This document shows, piece by piece, positions 1-9,610 of a stretch of DNA of 25,718 bases. The notes below the pieces were generated by a model. The model searched no databases, was not told where the DNA came from, and saw nothing but the letters and a program-made list of their open reading frames with translations. Source of the stretch: Stemphylium vesicarium (taxonomy: Eukaryota > Ascomycota > Dothideomycetes > Pleosporales > Pleosporaceae); assembly GCA_004380135.1 (NCBI GenBank), contig QXCR01000272.1, forward strand, positions 1-25,718. Direction: 5' to 3'. The translations under genes were made by a program, and so were the position numbers. Each line of letters starts with the position of its first letter. Position 1 is the first letter of the stretch.

Positions 1-94
1 GGGGGGGGGGACGGGGGGGGACCCTTGCAACTGGGAAGCTTGTCTAACATAAAAGAGACTATATATACGTGATCATCAACGCCTGCGTTGGACT
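1..94. other. Window edge with G-rich run
   Basis: The first 20 bases are almost pure G (two G runs separated by AC). The rest, down to the stop codon of the patatin/ankyrin pseudogene, has no gene. It is not the TTAGGG fungal telomere repeat. A homopolymer at a sequence edge may be an assembly artefact. Confidence 0.5.
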
Positions 95-1832
95 TCATGG
101 GCCGGCACTCTTAACTCGCAAGACCCTCCATTTCAGTACCTCGTTCACCAACTCAGATTTGGACAACGGGAGAGCTTCAGCGATCATTTCGGCAATCTCC
201 CCGTAGCGCCTCTCAATCGCCCATGTGAGGGCAGTCATTCCTTCTTCGTCGACTAGATTCAGGTTGATACCGTCGATGGCAATGAGACGCCTCACAATGT
301 TTTCGTTACCCCGGCAAGCTCCCCACAACAGTGCAGTGGCCTTTTGTTTGTCTCGGATGTTTGGATCAGCACCGTACGATAGGAGGTGCGCTACCACCTC
401 GTCGTGGCCTTCTTGCGCTGCATATGACAGCGCCGTCCTGCTGCCCCGGTCGTAGCAATTTGGATTGGCGCCATGATGCATCAGCAGTTCAACGATGCTT
501 GTGAGACCCTCGTGAGCAGCGGCTACCAACAGCGTCTTGGAATCTCCGTATCTTGCATCTACATCAACGTGGATGACGTCTTGTGAGAGAAGCTCTCAGA
601 CTGCTGCGGAGCGTTCGGAACAAACTGCTTGGTAGAGCATCAAGTGTTCCGCAATGCCCTCACTGCGGAGTCGAGTTATTGTGGGCGTCGTGACTGGAGT
701 TTGCGCGTTAGTACCGAACGTAAGGAACATCCAACGCTTTAACTTACTAGTTGTACGCCGTTCCTCTCTCAGGCTTTTCGCACACGCTTGCATCTGCCTG
801 AACACAGCCTGCGACTCGATGTACCGATCTGTAGCCGCCATGATCATATATTTCTGATCCGATTCCTCTAACCCAATGTTCTCCAGTCCTTCTGGGACAT
901 TGAATCGGTAGTGCCGTCCTGTTTCGTCCAATCCTGACTTATCCCGAGAGAATTGCTCCGCCGTCATCTGCGTCTCAGTGGCAATCTCCACCAGGGTCTT
1001 GCCAATACTAAGGAGGTCATCCTTGAAAGGTCTAAGTGACGGAACACCTGTTCCAATAGATACCAAGCATTGCACATTGTCTCTAAACGTTCCTGACTTC
1101 CACACGTCCTGCGCCTCGTTCCAGACCTCATACACTGGGCTGTTTGCTCTTACAGCGCCATCGACAAACGTCTCTTCAAAACGACCTATTGTGATGGGAT
1201 CAAAGAAGGACGTCGCTCGGCCTGCCTCCCATATCTTGGCACAGTCAAGCAGCCAATCGCCACCGCATCGTCTGCGATAGCTGGCAAGCCGCACGATGCC
1301 GCGAGTCTGGCTGCTCATTGCACACACGAACCTGCAGGACCTCGTCAATCCCAGCTCCACCTCGCAAAGATTTCTCGCTACTCACACTTTACACTTGGCG
1401 TTTGGGGCATCCTTTAAAAGCGTATCCTCTGCCAACTTTTGCCCGGTAACAATTTCTCTAATTGCCCGTTCGAGCTCAGCAGAGTCAAACCGGCCTTGAA
1501 CCCTACCACTGATCCTCAATTCACGCCTCTACTTCTAGAATGCCCGATCCGACAGTGAGGCATAGGCGTCGATGCACTCGTCTACCGTCATACGCAGCCG
1601 ACCCAGCATGATCGCTAGGAGTCTGCTCTTCTTGTCAGCGGTGCTGGTCGGGGAAGGTAGTCACCACAAACCCTCCCGTGCTGGTACCTCCAATCATGTC
1701 AAAGTAGTCACATGGCTTCGGCGGCGAATCGGGGTCGACAGTTACCATCAGCTGCCTCAAGATCTCTAGTGTCGACAAGCCCCGGATGCCGCCGCCGTCG
1801 AGACAGAGCAGCCGGAGGCTACTTACAGGCAT
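95..1832 (-). pseudogene. Broken patatin-like phospholipase with C-terminal ankyrin repeats
   Basis: The intact family hydrolyses acyl chains of phospholipids with a Ser-Asp dyad. The first exon (1832 to 1672) shows the oxyanion-hole motif DGGGIRG and the nucleophile elbow GTSTGG (Ser codon 1680-1682). Two introns restore the family reading: 1671-1623 (49 bp, branch CGCTGAC, acceptor CAG) and 1385-1332 (54 bp, GTGAGT, acceptor CAG). Exon 3 carries KIWEAGRATS, FFDPITIG and FVDGA (the dyad Asp), then ankyrin repeats from about 530 down to the TGA at 95-97. Three in-frame stops break it: TAG at 1537-1535 and 1531-1529, in a stretch where the family reads through, and TGA at 598-596 between the patatin and ankyrin parts. 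A few residues are also missing after RATS. The stops fit C-to-T changes (CAG to TAG, CGA to TGA). An undisrupted version would be about 545 residues. Some fungal patatin-repeat proteins are NLR-like immune receptors; that role here is inference. Confidence 0.85.
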
Positions 1833-2525
1833 AGCTTCAGGGTTGGATTGGAGCTCTGAGACAGCACCTATATGGAGAAGCCGTAGGCGAGGCGTACAGA
1901 ATACTGAAATTTAACAATCCTGCAGCCTGATAGCTTTTATACAACGTCGCTCGCGGAGGCTAACAATGCTCGTGGCTCAGCTGTGATTGCCAAGCCACGC
2001 GGTAGTGGGAAGGCGCGAGGAAGTGTTCAGCTGAAGCTGGACCAGAGGGTCCTTACAGAGGTCTAGATGGCGTAACGTGCGAAAAAAGCAGATAAAGACG
2101 GGGGCAGAGTATTAGTTTCAGGTCTAGATCATATATGAATGTTGTTCATTTCATGACTATACACATGGTTTCCTTTTTCTCTTCCTCCCTTTGCGACCGC
2201 CACTGGGCTGATGTTTGCCGTTTAAGCGACGATTTTCTGGGCTATGGCTTTGCTGCTTACTTTAGACATTGAGCATCGTGACAACCCTTGGCTTTCTTTT
2301 CCAAGTTCCCGACCTTGGAAGCGTATCAAAACAGCCCAGAGCATGACAAACGCATCTGCGGTCATCTTCATGTAATGACCATCCCCACTTACGTCGGAAC
2401 CGAATTGGGCCTTTCCTGTGTACCGCTGCTTTTGTCGTCTATCAGCGCGATAGGGCGCGGTGCTACCTGGACGATTTCCGCCCAGACTAGTGTACAATAA
2501 TAAAGCGTGAAATATTTCCATCGCT
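1833..2525. other. Intergenic region upstream of the patatin pseudogene
   Basis: About 690 bp between two minus-strand genes. It should hold the 3' UTR of the large ankyrin/coiled-coil gene and the former promoter of the patatin gene. The 137-residue minus-strand frame at 2222-2635 overlaps the end of the large gene in another frame and has no recognisable domain, so I treat it as chance. I see no RNA gene or repeat. Confidence 0.6.
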
Positions 2526-5500
2526 TCATCCGTTGCCGTTGATAATGGCAGGAGCTGTGCCATTGATGCCCTTCTGGGCAAGAACAATATCCATGAAGCT
2601 CTTGCGAGGCTTATGCTTCTTCTCCGGGAGCTCATCGCTGAGATCTGCTAGATGAATCCGTCTTCTCTTGCAGTCCGCACGCATGTCAGGCAGCAACGGG
2701 CGCAAGCTATCCACTTTTTCCACTTCGGCGTGCAGCAGCGATTCCTCGACCCAGTATAGACCCTCCATGGCCGAGAACTGGTTTTTGGTCTCCTTGATAC
2801 TATCTTGAATCTTTGCGTAGTCAAAGTCTGGCGCGCCTTCCATGGGGAAACGAAAGTCTTGGGCTAAAAGTGCGACATCGTACTGTCGAAGAATAGCATC
2901 GCGTTGTATGCGGTTGACGGGAATGCGAGTCCAGTCAGAGTAGGGTGCGGCAAGGTGCGCTAGATCGAGTTCGGGAAGACCAAGTATGCCGACAACTTGA
3001 AACGAGCAAACGTACGTCTTGTTCGGAAGGGCCTGCGAATCCCTGAGATCCTGAGCATTCGCGTAGAAGAGCGGCAGAAAGACGGCGGAGACACCAAGTT
3101 CCTCCCCAGAAAAATGAAGTGGCCGATTGGTACCCAGCTCACAGGCTCGCCGTAACGCTCGCGGGAGCCTTGATATGCGGTCTTGTCGCTCTAGCAATTC
3201 CTTCTGTCGCTTTGCCTCTTCCTCTACCCGCCGTTGCGTCTCCTGCTCTTCTCTGACGCGTGCAGCCTCAGCTTCCTCGGCCTGACGCCGTGCTTCAGCT
3301 TCAGCTTCGGCCTTCTTCTTCGCTTCTTCTATTTCCGCAGCCTTGCGAGCTGCCTCTTCTGCTTCCTTCTTCTTTACTTCGGCCTCGGCCGCTACTTGCG
3401 CCGCTTTCCGTTTCGCTTCGACCTGCAGTTGTTGTTCTTCTTGACGCCTTGCACGCTCAACTTCGGGTGTGGCTATCCTATCAGGTGGAGCAGGTGTCGA
3501 CTTGGCAGAAACCGTGGGAGTCCTCTTCAAACTGATATCATCGGCGGATGCATCTGATAGCTTGCGTTTCCGTATCTTGTCTTCCATGGTCTTGTATTTG
3601 ATCTTGTTCTTGACTACCTTTCGTTCGTCTGGTGAATCGATCTCAGGTGTTGGTTTGGCGCTAACGGTCTTGGGCGGCTTGACAGGTGCCTTGACTGGAT
3701 GCTTCGTACCATGGTCCTCGTCGCTCTCGTCTGAACGTGCTCGAGCGGGACGTTTGGATTCGTTGTCGTCGGACCGTGCTTTCAGAGCTTTCCTGACTGG
3801 CTTTGCCTCCTCGCCTTCGCTATAGGACCGTTGCTTGACTTTGCGTGTAGGGGGTCGTACGTCTTCCTCGCTTTCTTCTTCGGATGAATCTTCGTCCACG
3901 ACGCGTTTCCTCCTTTGGCCCTCTCGCGAGGCCTTTTCCTTTCCAGACATTAAACGTCGCGATTTCTGGGGTGCTGTCGGCGCAGTCGTAGATTTGGTGA
4001 GGTTGGCTCGTTTTGGTTCAGCTTGTGGGGAAGATGAGCGATCCCGTCGTGGCGGCGATTTTCTCTTCATGCGGTTGGCAGAAGGGTTCGGCGGCTCCTT
4101 CTTCGTTCTTCGCGGGCTTCGATGCGTTTTCTGATATTCTTCACAAGCGCGCTTCAGCATATCCCTCTCTTCTTCCCATTTTGGCCCATGTCGCTCTTCA
4201 GAAATTTCGTAGTACGTCTTCTGGTCTTTGTTTCTGCGGGTGGGGTTGAAGTTGTCTTGCTCGAGGAGTAATTGTATAATCTTGAGGTATCCACGGCCAA
4301 TTGCGACTGTCATGGGCGTCTCCGGGTGCTTGGATGGGTCGGGATCAGCCTTCAGGCCACTTGCTAACAAGATACTGAGAATGTCGTAATGCCCACCTCT
4401 CGCTGCAGCGACTCCGCAGGTTATGTTTGGCTTGATGTTGCTGTTGATCAGCTCGCCCACAGCAAGGATGTCGCCGTCTCCGGCCTTTTCGATAAGGGTC
4501 TCGACGTTGAACTCGTTGTAGAGGAGGCGAGAGGCGGTTTTGGCTTGTTTTTGCGAACGTTCCTGGTCATTGTTGGATGTGTCGACTCGTCTCCTCATTG
4601 CTTCGCGGAGTTCTTTTTCAATCTCTGGTGCATCTTCGTCTTCGGGGTCGAGGACGTCGATAGCGCGTTGGCCCTTTTTATTCGAATGATGTGGATTCAC
4701 CTGACCCTGATTGAGCAAAAGGCGGACTACATCCAAATGCGAGTTCTCGACAGCATCGATGAGCGGCGTGTCTCGGTCGTGACTCTCGCAGTTGGTACGA
4801 CAGCCCTTGCTGATGAGATAACGGACAACGGGAGCCCATCCATGCAGCGAAGCTTTTTGCAAGGGAGCAATTCCGGCGTAATCGGGCTGGTCTAACTCGT
4901 CTGGGGCCTCTTCGTAGGCTTCTTTGACCGCATCCAGGTCGCCCTTTTCACTTTCGCGGGCGAGTCGAGTTGCGCCAAATCGGTCAATCTTTCGCTGGGG
5001 CATGGTACGCGCCGGGGATGTGAGGGCGCGGTGTGTGGTGCGCTTGACTCGGGCGTGCTGTTGCAGGTGGGGGGCAGACAATGGCTGAGGCGAGGTTGAA
5101 TGGTCCGAACTTGATCCTGACCAATGCTCCTCGTTGGACAAAGCGAGATTGGTGACTTCGCGGCGCTTACGACCGGCAATGCCCGTAGCGGTGGATTGCG
5201 TGGACTGCGAACGCTTGTGTGGGCGGCCCAAGCCTGGCGTGTCTGTCTTTGCTTTCTGTCGCGGAGGCTCAAACGGAAACGAGTCATCGCGTAATTTGCG
5301 CTTACGGTTCTCGATGGTCGACGCACTCCGACCACGCGATTTGGCTGTTTCGTTTGGAGAGGTATCTTTGGTGCGCGTGTTTGGAGAAGTGGGCGCTGGG
5401 CTCTTTGCGCCATTGATCTTGACATGGTTGGTAGGGCGTTGGCGGCCGTTGGGCTGGGGCGAGTGCGGGCGTGACTCTTCCTTGATGGAACGCAGGCGTG

Positions 5501-5816
5501 TCGCGTCACTGCTGCTGTTGTTGTTGTTGTCGTCGTCATCGTCGACGCGCTCCGTCTTGATCATCTTGTCATGCACGGGATTCTCGTCGCGTGACAGCAC
5601 GACGGTCTCGGCCTCGGATTCACCCTCGGCATCCTGATCATCGTGGCCGTTCTGCTGGGTGACAGGAGCAGAGGCGTGGTCGGGCTTCCAGGACGCTTCC
5701 AGAGTGCTGGGCTGGGTGGGTTGCACCGTTGGTGGAGAGGAGCTACGGGAGTTGTGGTGGTGGATGCCGGCGGGGGCAGAGGGCGTGTTTACGAGAGTAT
5801 CGGCATTACTGGTCAT
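2526..5816 (-). CDS. Ankyrin-repeat, coiled-coil nuclear protein; candidate Hos4-like Set3-complex subunit
   Basis: A single-exon gene of 1096 residues. The start is the ATG at 5816-5814; the preceding GTG is not a likely eukaryotic start. Order of parts: an acidic, Ser/Pro/Gln-rich disordered N-terminus with basic NLS-like patches (to about 275); ankyrin repeats at about 280-375 and 430-535; a charged Lys/Arg/Ser/Glu-rich linker (about 560-780); a strongly predicted Ala/Glu/Lys/Arg coiled coil (about 788-882); and a compact C-terminal region (about 885-1090) with several aromatic residues that looks folded. Fungal proteins with this architecture include Hos4, an ankyrin subunit of the yeast Set3 histone deacetylase complex, where they act as nuclear scaffolds. 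I recognise the layout, not a diagnostic motif, so the Set3C assignment is inference. The reading frame is intact for 3.3 kb with no intron. It is divergent from the polyprenol reductase gene, about 1 kb away. Confidence 0.8.
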   Translation of the reverse strand: MTSNADTLVNTPSAPAGIHHHNSRSSSPPTVQPTQPSTLEASWKPDHASAPVTQQNGHDDQDAEGESEAETVVLSRDENPVHDKMIKTERVDDDDDNNNNSSSDATRLRSIKEESRPHSPQPNGRQRPTNHVKINGAKSPAPTSPNTRTKDTSPNETAKSRGRSASTIENRKRKLRDDSFPFEPPRQKAKTDTPGLGRPHKRSQSTQSTATGIAGRKRREVTNLALSNEEHWSGSSSDHSTSPQPLSAPHLQQHARVKRTTHRALTSPARTMPQRKIDRFGATRLARESEKGDLDAVKEAYEEAPDELDQPDYAGIAPLQKASLHGWAPVVRYLISKGCRTNCESHDRDTPLIDAVENSHLDVVRLLLNQGQVNPHHSNKKGQRAIDVLDPEDEDAPEIEKELREAMRRRVDTSNNDQERSQKQAKTASRLLYNEFNVETLIEKAGDGDILAVGELINSNIKPNITCGVAAARGGHYDILSILLASGLKADPDPSKHPETPMTVAIGRGYLKIIQLLLEQDNFNPTRRNKDQKTYYEISEERHGPKWEEERDMLKRACEEYQKTHRSPRRTKKEPPNPSANRMKRKSPPRRDRSSSPQAEPKRANLTKSTTAPTAPQKSRRLMSGKEKASREGQRRKRVVDEDSSEEESEEDVRPPTRKVKQRSYSEGEEAKPVRKALKARSDDNESKRPARARSDESDEDHGTKHPVKAPVKPPKTVSAKPTPEIDSPDERKVVKNKIKYKTMEDKIRKRKLSDASADDISLKRTPTVSAKSTPAPPDRIATPEVERARRQEEQQLQVEAKRKAAQVAAEAEVKKKEAEEAARKAAEIEEAKKKAEAEAEARRQAEEAEAARVREEQETQRRVEEEAKRQKELLERQDRISRLPRALRRACELGTNRPLHFSGEELGVSAVFLPLFYANAQDLRDSQALPNKTYVCSFQVVGILGLPELDLAHLAAPYSDWTRIPVNRIQRDAILRQYDVALLAQDFRFPMEGAPDFDYAKIQDSIKETKNQFSAMEGLYWVEESLLHAEVEKVDSLRPLLPDMRADCKRRRIHLADLSDELPEKKHKPRKSFMDIVLAQKGINGTAPAIINGNG

Positions 5817-6843
5817 CACGATATGGGACAGGACACTGCAGTTCCTGCCTCATGCTGGCTCGGCAGAGCAAGGGACGGTGGTAAGCGCGGGCGGCAGGAA
5901 CAAGGCGCTTAGCTACCCTACAGAGGGGTGACTGTGGCTATCTGGGCCGCAGCGACGCCAAAGGGAGTGCAGGAGCGCTTCGCGGACGTGGGTGGTGATG
6001 GGGTCGCGCAACGTGGTGTTGTGAGGTGCAGCAGTGAAGGTCGAGCGAGACGACGGAAGAGAGAGAGGCTTGCCAGTAGGCAGGTTGCGGTCCACCACTC
6101 ACCGGCGAGCACCATTTGCTTGGATCCCAAGCGGGCCCCGTCTCTCCTGAACGAACGCAACCCTGCACACGCCTCCACCGGGGGGTGCTGCTGCGGCTAT
6201 GGTCGCAGAAGGAGTCTATTTGCTGCTCAAAGAGGGCTGCCATGAGACGTGCTGCCATGCCGCAACGCTATCCAAGCTCCATCGCATGCAGCAGGCGTAG
6301 CGATATTGCTGCGGCCTCGTCTTCTGTCTGGTGCTGCGAGGGAGGAGAAGGCTAAGAGCTATCCTCAGTAGCTGCGACAGCTTGCGCACGGTGCTAGTAT
6401 CAGCTATGGCTCGTCGCGGTAAGCAAACGACGTGATTATTACAGAGCATGCTGCAGATGGCATGGCATGGCGTGGACGGCACCCAGCGGCCTTCAGTTCA
6501 CGTGGGCGGGCTGTCAGTTGGCGGCTCCCACCATGCTCTCGTCCCGTGTTTCTGTGTGCGTCCTCTCCAGCCCTGGAGGCTTCAACCAAACATCTAGGCC
6601 AACCAAGGGCCGCTAAAACGGCGATCGCCGCGTTAATTAGCTATGCCCGCGCCAGTTGATGCCGCCAGACGAGGTAGCCAAACAGGCGGTCAGCCACCAA
6701 AGACGGCCGCCTGCCACGGCCGCCGTTGACCGGTGGGCTCCCTCCATCATCTTTCCGTCACTCTTCCTCCCGACACCCGCCCATCGACGACGCAGGACGC
6801 CCTCCAATCCCGTCGCGATTGTTGCAGCTAGAAATAGTCTAGC
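5817..6843. promoter_or_regulatory. Long divergent intergenic region (presumed bidirectional promoter and 5' UTRs)
   Basis: About 1 kb of GC-rich sequence between the start of the ankyrin/coiled-coil gene (minus) and the polyprenol reductase (plus). The many short overlapping frames on both strands lack domains and consistent codon bias and look like chance. A perfect 12-bp palindrome, CGGCGATCGCCG, lies at 6619-6630. No TATA box or known operator can be assigned with confidence. Confidence 0.5.
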
Positions 6844-7740
6844 ATGGAGGACTTGGTGCACCATGTCATGCACCACCCAGTGGCCCTGTTGCGCGCCTTC
6901 TACCTCGCGGCATCACTTCTTGTATCGCGACACCGCCTCAGCCCCAGTCTGGCCTCACTAACCTGTGCTGCTTATTAGATTCTCGTCATACAGGCCGTTC
7001 CTACCCTGCGCACCCGCTTCCTAGCTTATGGCTCCCGTGCTACCGAACCGAGCGTGGGGAAGGGGGGACCCTCACAGTCGCTGCCAATACAGGCGCTCGA
7101 TTATGCCGCCTCGCTGCAAGTCCCGCACAACTACTTCACCCACTTCTACGTGACGTCGGTAGTCTGCTCGCTGTTCTGGGCGTGGAGGCTGCGAGTCTGG
7201 GACGCCGCTGGCCAGCAGCAGATAGTCTGGGCGCTCCTGCTGCTCCAGGGCCTGCGCCGCTTCCTCGAGTCGCGCGCCTATACTTCAAGCAGCAAGAGCA
7301 CCATGTGGTTCGCCCACTGGGTCCTCGGCCTTCTCTTCTACCTCACCATTAACATGGCCATCTGGGTCGAGACGCCTGCCCGCACCCTCGGGAATGAGGC
7401 TCTTGTGCCGGCACTCATCACAGCCCAGATGCTGCAGCACTCCTACCACGCCTACCTCTACCGCCTTCGCACTGCAAATCAAGGCTACCAACTCCCATCA
7501 CACCCCATGTTTCCCAATCTTCTTTGTCCTCATTACACTTGCGAAGTAGCCATCTACGCCCTGTTGTCGCTCATTGCAGCTCCAGAGGGCAGCACAGCCA
7601 ACTGGACACTAGTCTGCGGAACCGTATTCGTTGCTACGAATCTCGGTGTGACAGCGATAGGCACAAAGGAATGGTACATGGAAAAGTTTGGAGCTGACAA
7701 GGTATGTCCGCGGAAGAGAATGATACCCGGCATATGGTAA
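6844..7740 (+). CDS. Polyprenol reductase (steroid 5-alpha-reductase family, SRD5A3/Dfg10-like)
   Basis: A two-exon gene: 6844-6921 and 6979-7740, 279 residues. The start ATG follows an in-frame TAG at 6835. The 57-bp phase-0 intron (6922-6978) has donor GTATCG, branch CACTAAC and acceptor TTATTAG; splicing joins a hydrophobic N-terminus (FYLAASLL) to ILVIQAVPTL, making one membrane segment, then reads RFLAYGSR and the family block VPHNYFTHFYVTSV. Several further hydrophobic segments follow. The C-terminal NADPH-reductase region shows HSYHAYLYRLR, FPNLLCPHYTCEV and the ending KRMIPGIW typical of the 3-oxo-5-alpha-steroid dehydrogenase domain. The family acts in the ER membrane in making dolichol for protein N-glycosylation. 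A GTATGT at 7702 resembles a donor, but the in-frame reading gives the expected C-terminus, so I keep it as coding. Confidence 0.88.
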
Positions 7741-8135
7741 TATGCTCTGCTCTCCGCAAGGCTGCTATCTCTACGAATCCCAATACCATTATTTCTAGTC
7801 TCCATCGTGCAAACCCACCAGTCGCATCGTCTCTACGCGCAAGCCACCGACGCCGTCGCCTGTCATCGCAGCGTCTTCTTCCTAATCAGGCTAATCCGTC
7901 TGAATCATTCATCTAGAGTGGGGCCCTTCGCTTCAAGATGCCCCGCCAAAAGGGCCCAAGGGCGGAAGGAACAAACAGCAACCCCAACATCACCCCGCCC
8001 AGCGTCATAGACGTGGGGAGCATGTCGAGGTACTCATACGTTTGATAAAACCCCGCTCGTCGCTGCCCATCTTTCACCATCTTTCATCCCTAATCTACCA
8101 CGCCGCATAACTCCAACTAATTTCTCAACATCAAC
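7741..8135. promoter_or_regulatory. Intergenic region with presumed promoter of the aldo-keto reductase
   Basis: About 395 bp between tandem plus-strand genes. It should contain the 3' end of the reductase transcript and the promoter and CT-rich 5' leader (around 8060-8130) of the aldo-keto reductase. No conserved coding frame or RNA gene is visible. Confidence 0.5.
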
Positions 8136-9257
8136 ATGTCTCAATCTGAAGCACCCAAGGACCTCCCTGAAATGGAGTACCGCTTCATGGGAAAAAGCGG
8201 CCTGCAGATCTCCGCCATCTCGCTCGGCGGTTGGCTCACATACGGCGGGCACGTCGGGGATGATAATACCTTTGCATGCCTCAAAGCTGCATTCGATGCC
8301 GGAATCAACTTCTTCGATTGCGCCGAGGGTTACGCAAAGGGCGAGTCCGAGAAGGTCATGGGCCGCGCCATCAAGCATTTCAAATGGAATAGGAACGACA
8401 TTGTCGTCTCGACCAAGGTGGGAGACGCGTTTGCAGTCAAGCCGCGGCAATGTTAACAAACGCAGATATACTGGGGTACCCACAACTCGACACTCCCTTC
8501 ACCGCGTAACAAGATCAACAATCTTGGTCTCTCGCGAAAGCATCTTATCGAAGCTACCCAGGCGTCCTTGGAACGGCTGCAGCTGAGTTACGTCGACATC
8601 CTGTACGCGCACCGTCCCGATAGGTACACGCCCATTGAGGAGACCGTGCGCGCTTTCAACTACCTCATTAATACTGGAAAGACGCTGTATTGGGGCACAT
8701 CCGAGTGGCTAGCGTCTGAGATTGAGGAAGCCTGGGCTGTAGCCGACCGTCTTGGTCTTATCGGCCCAATCGTTGAGCAGCCCGGCTATTCCCTTATACG
8801 TCGGGACAAGGTAGACCAAGAGTTCAAGGACGCGAACCTCTACGCCCGTCGCGGTCTCGGCCTTACTATATTCTCGCCACTCGGAGGCGGGCTCTTGACA
8901 GGAAAATACGTCGACGGTGTTCCTGAAGACTCCCGCTTGCGCCAATCCGAGGACCCAGCTATCCAAGGTCTCGTCAAAAGCATAGGTAGCGAAGCATGGA
9001 ATGAACAACAGAGCAAGATCAAACAGCTCATGCAGATTGCTGAGAAGCTGAACACCGACGTCGCTACACTGTCCATGGCTTGGGTGTTGGCCAACAAGAA
9101 TGTCTCCAGTGCTATCACTGGTGCATCCAAGCCGGAGCAAATCTACCAGACTGTCAAGGCAGTCGATGTATACAGGAGGCTGACTCAAGACAATCTGGAC
9201 GAGATCGAGGCGGTCATGGGCAGCAAGCCCGCGCAACTCACGATGAGATTCGGTTAA
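8136..9257 (+). CDS. NADP-dependent aldo-keto reductase, voltage-gated K+ channel beta-subunit type
   Basis: A two-exon gene: 8136-8417 and 8466-9257, 357 residues. The 48-bp phase-0 intron (donor GTGGGA, branch-like GTTAAC, acceptor CGCAG) removes the stop that would otherwise end the frame at TGA/TAA codons after residue 94, and restores STK-IYWG. The AKR catalytic tetrad is visible: Asp61 (FFDCAEGY), Tyr66, Lys94 (STK) and His143 (YAHRPD). GGWLTYGG near the N-terminus and GLSRKHLIEA place it near the Kv-beta (AKR6) group; the cofactor region (SPLGGGLLTGKY, ITGASKPEQ) is complete. The length fits the family. These enzymes reduce aldehydes and ketones with NADPH in the cytosol; the substrate is unknown. 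The start ATG lies in an AACATG context and fits the family N-terminus. Confidence 0.93.
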
Positions 9258-9610
9258 CTTGGTAATACTCCATGCTGGCCAGTTGGTAAGATATAAATAT
9301 ACATAGCAAAGACGTAATCGAACAGCATCCGTTACGGGTCTATTTTTCACCGCTCCCGCGCCAATTGTCCGCAACTGATGTAGTTGGAGTTTTCTGTTTG
9401 CTTACTAGTAGATCGCCTTCGGTTAGTTCACGGTATCGCCTCACATTTACGGTTACACACGACGAGAACCATGGTTGTGTTTATGATGTCAAGATTTGCG
9501 ATGCATCAACTATGGCTAGTGGCATGAATTCTGATGTCCAAAGGCTTGCCGTCTCCTGTACAAACCGCAAGTTCTCCCTTCTTCAGCCTTTTTCTTACTA
9601 CTTGCTATAG
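9258..9610. other. Intergenic region 3' of the aldo-keto reductase
   Basis: About 350 bp with an AT-rich patch (GATATAAATATACAT, near 9289-9303) that could serve the 3' end of the reductase or a TATA-like element for the following decayed gene. The 81-residue frame at 9365-9610 has no recognisable features. Confidence 0.4.

Noticed and set aside
2222..2635. 137-residue minus-strand frame
   Set aside because: It overlaps the end of the ankyrin/coiled-coil gene in another frame, lacks domains, and continues into 3' UTR sequence.
3234..5637. Several plus-strand frames of 90-168 residues
   Set aside because: They are antisense shadows of the large minus-strand gene; their Ser/Leu/Phe-rich composition mirrors its Lys/Glu-rich repeats.
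5913..6961. Many overlapping frames of 60-106 residues on both strands
   Set aside because: Open frames are frequent by chance in this GC-rich stretch. None has a recognisable domain, and the real exon 1 at 6844-6921 is only 78 bp.
7702..7740. GTATGT as the donor of a second intron near the end of the polyprenol reductase gene
   Set aside because: Reading straight through gives the family C-terminus (KRMIPGIW) and a stop, and I see no convincing continuation exon downstream.
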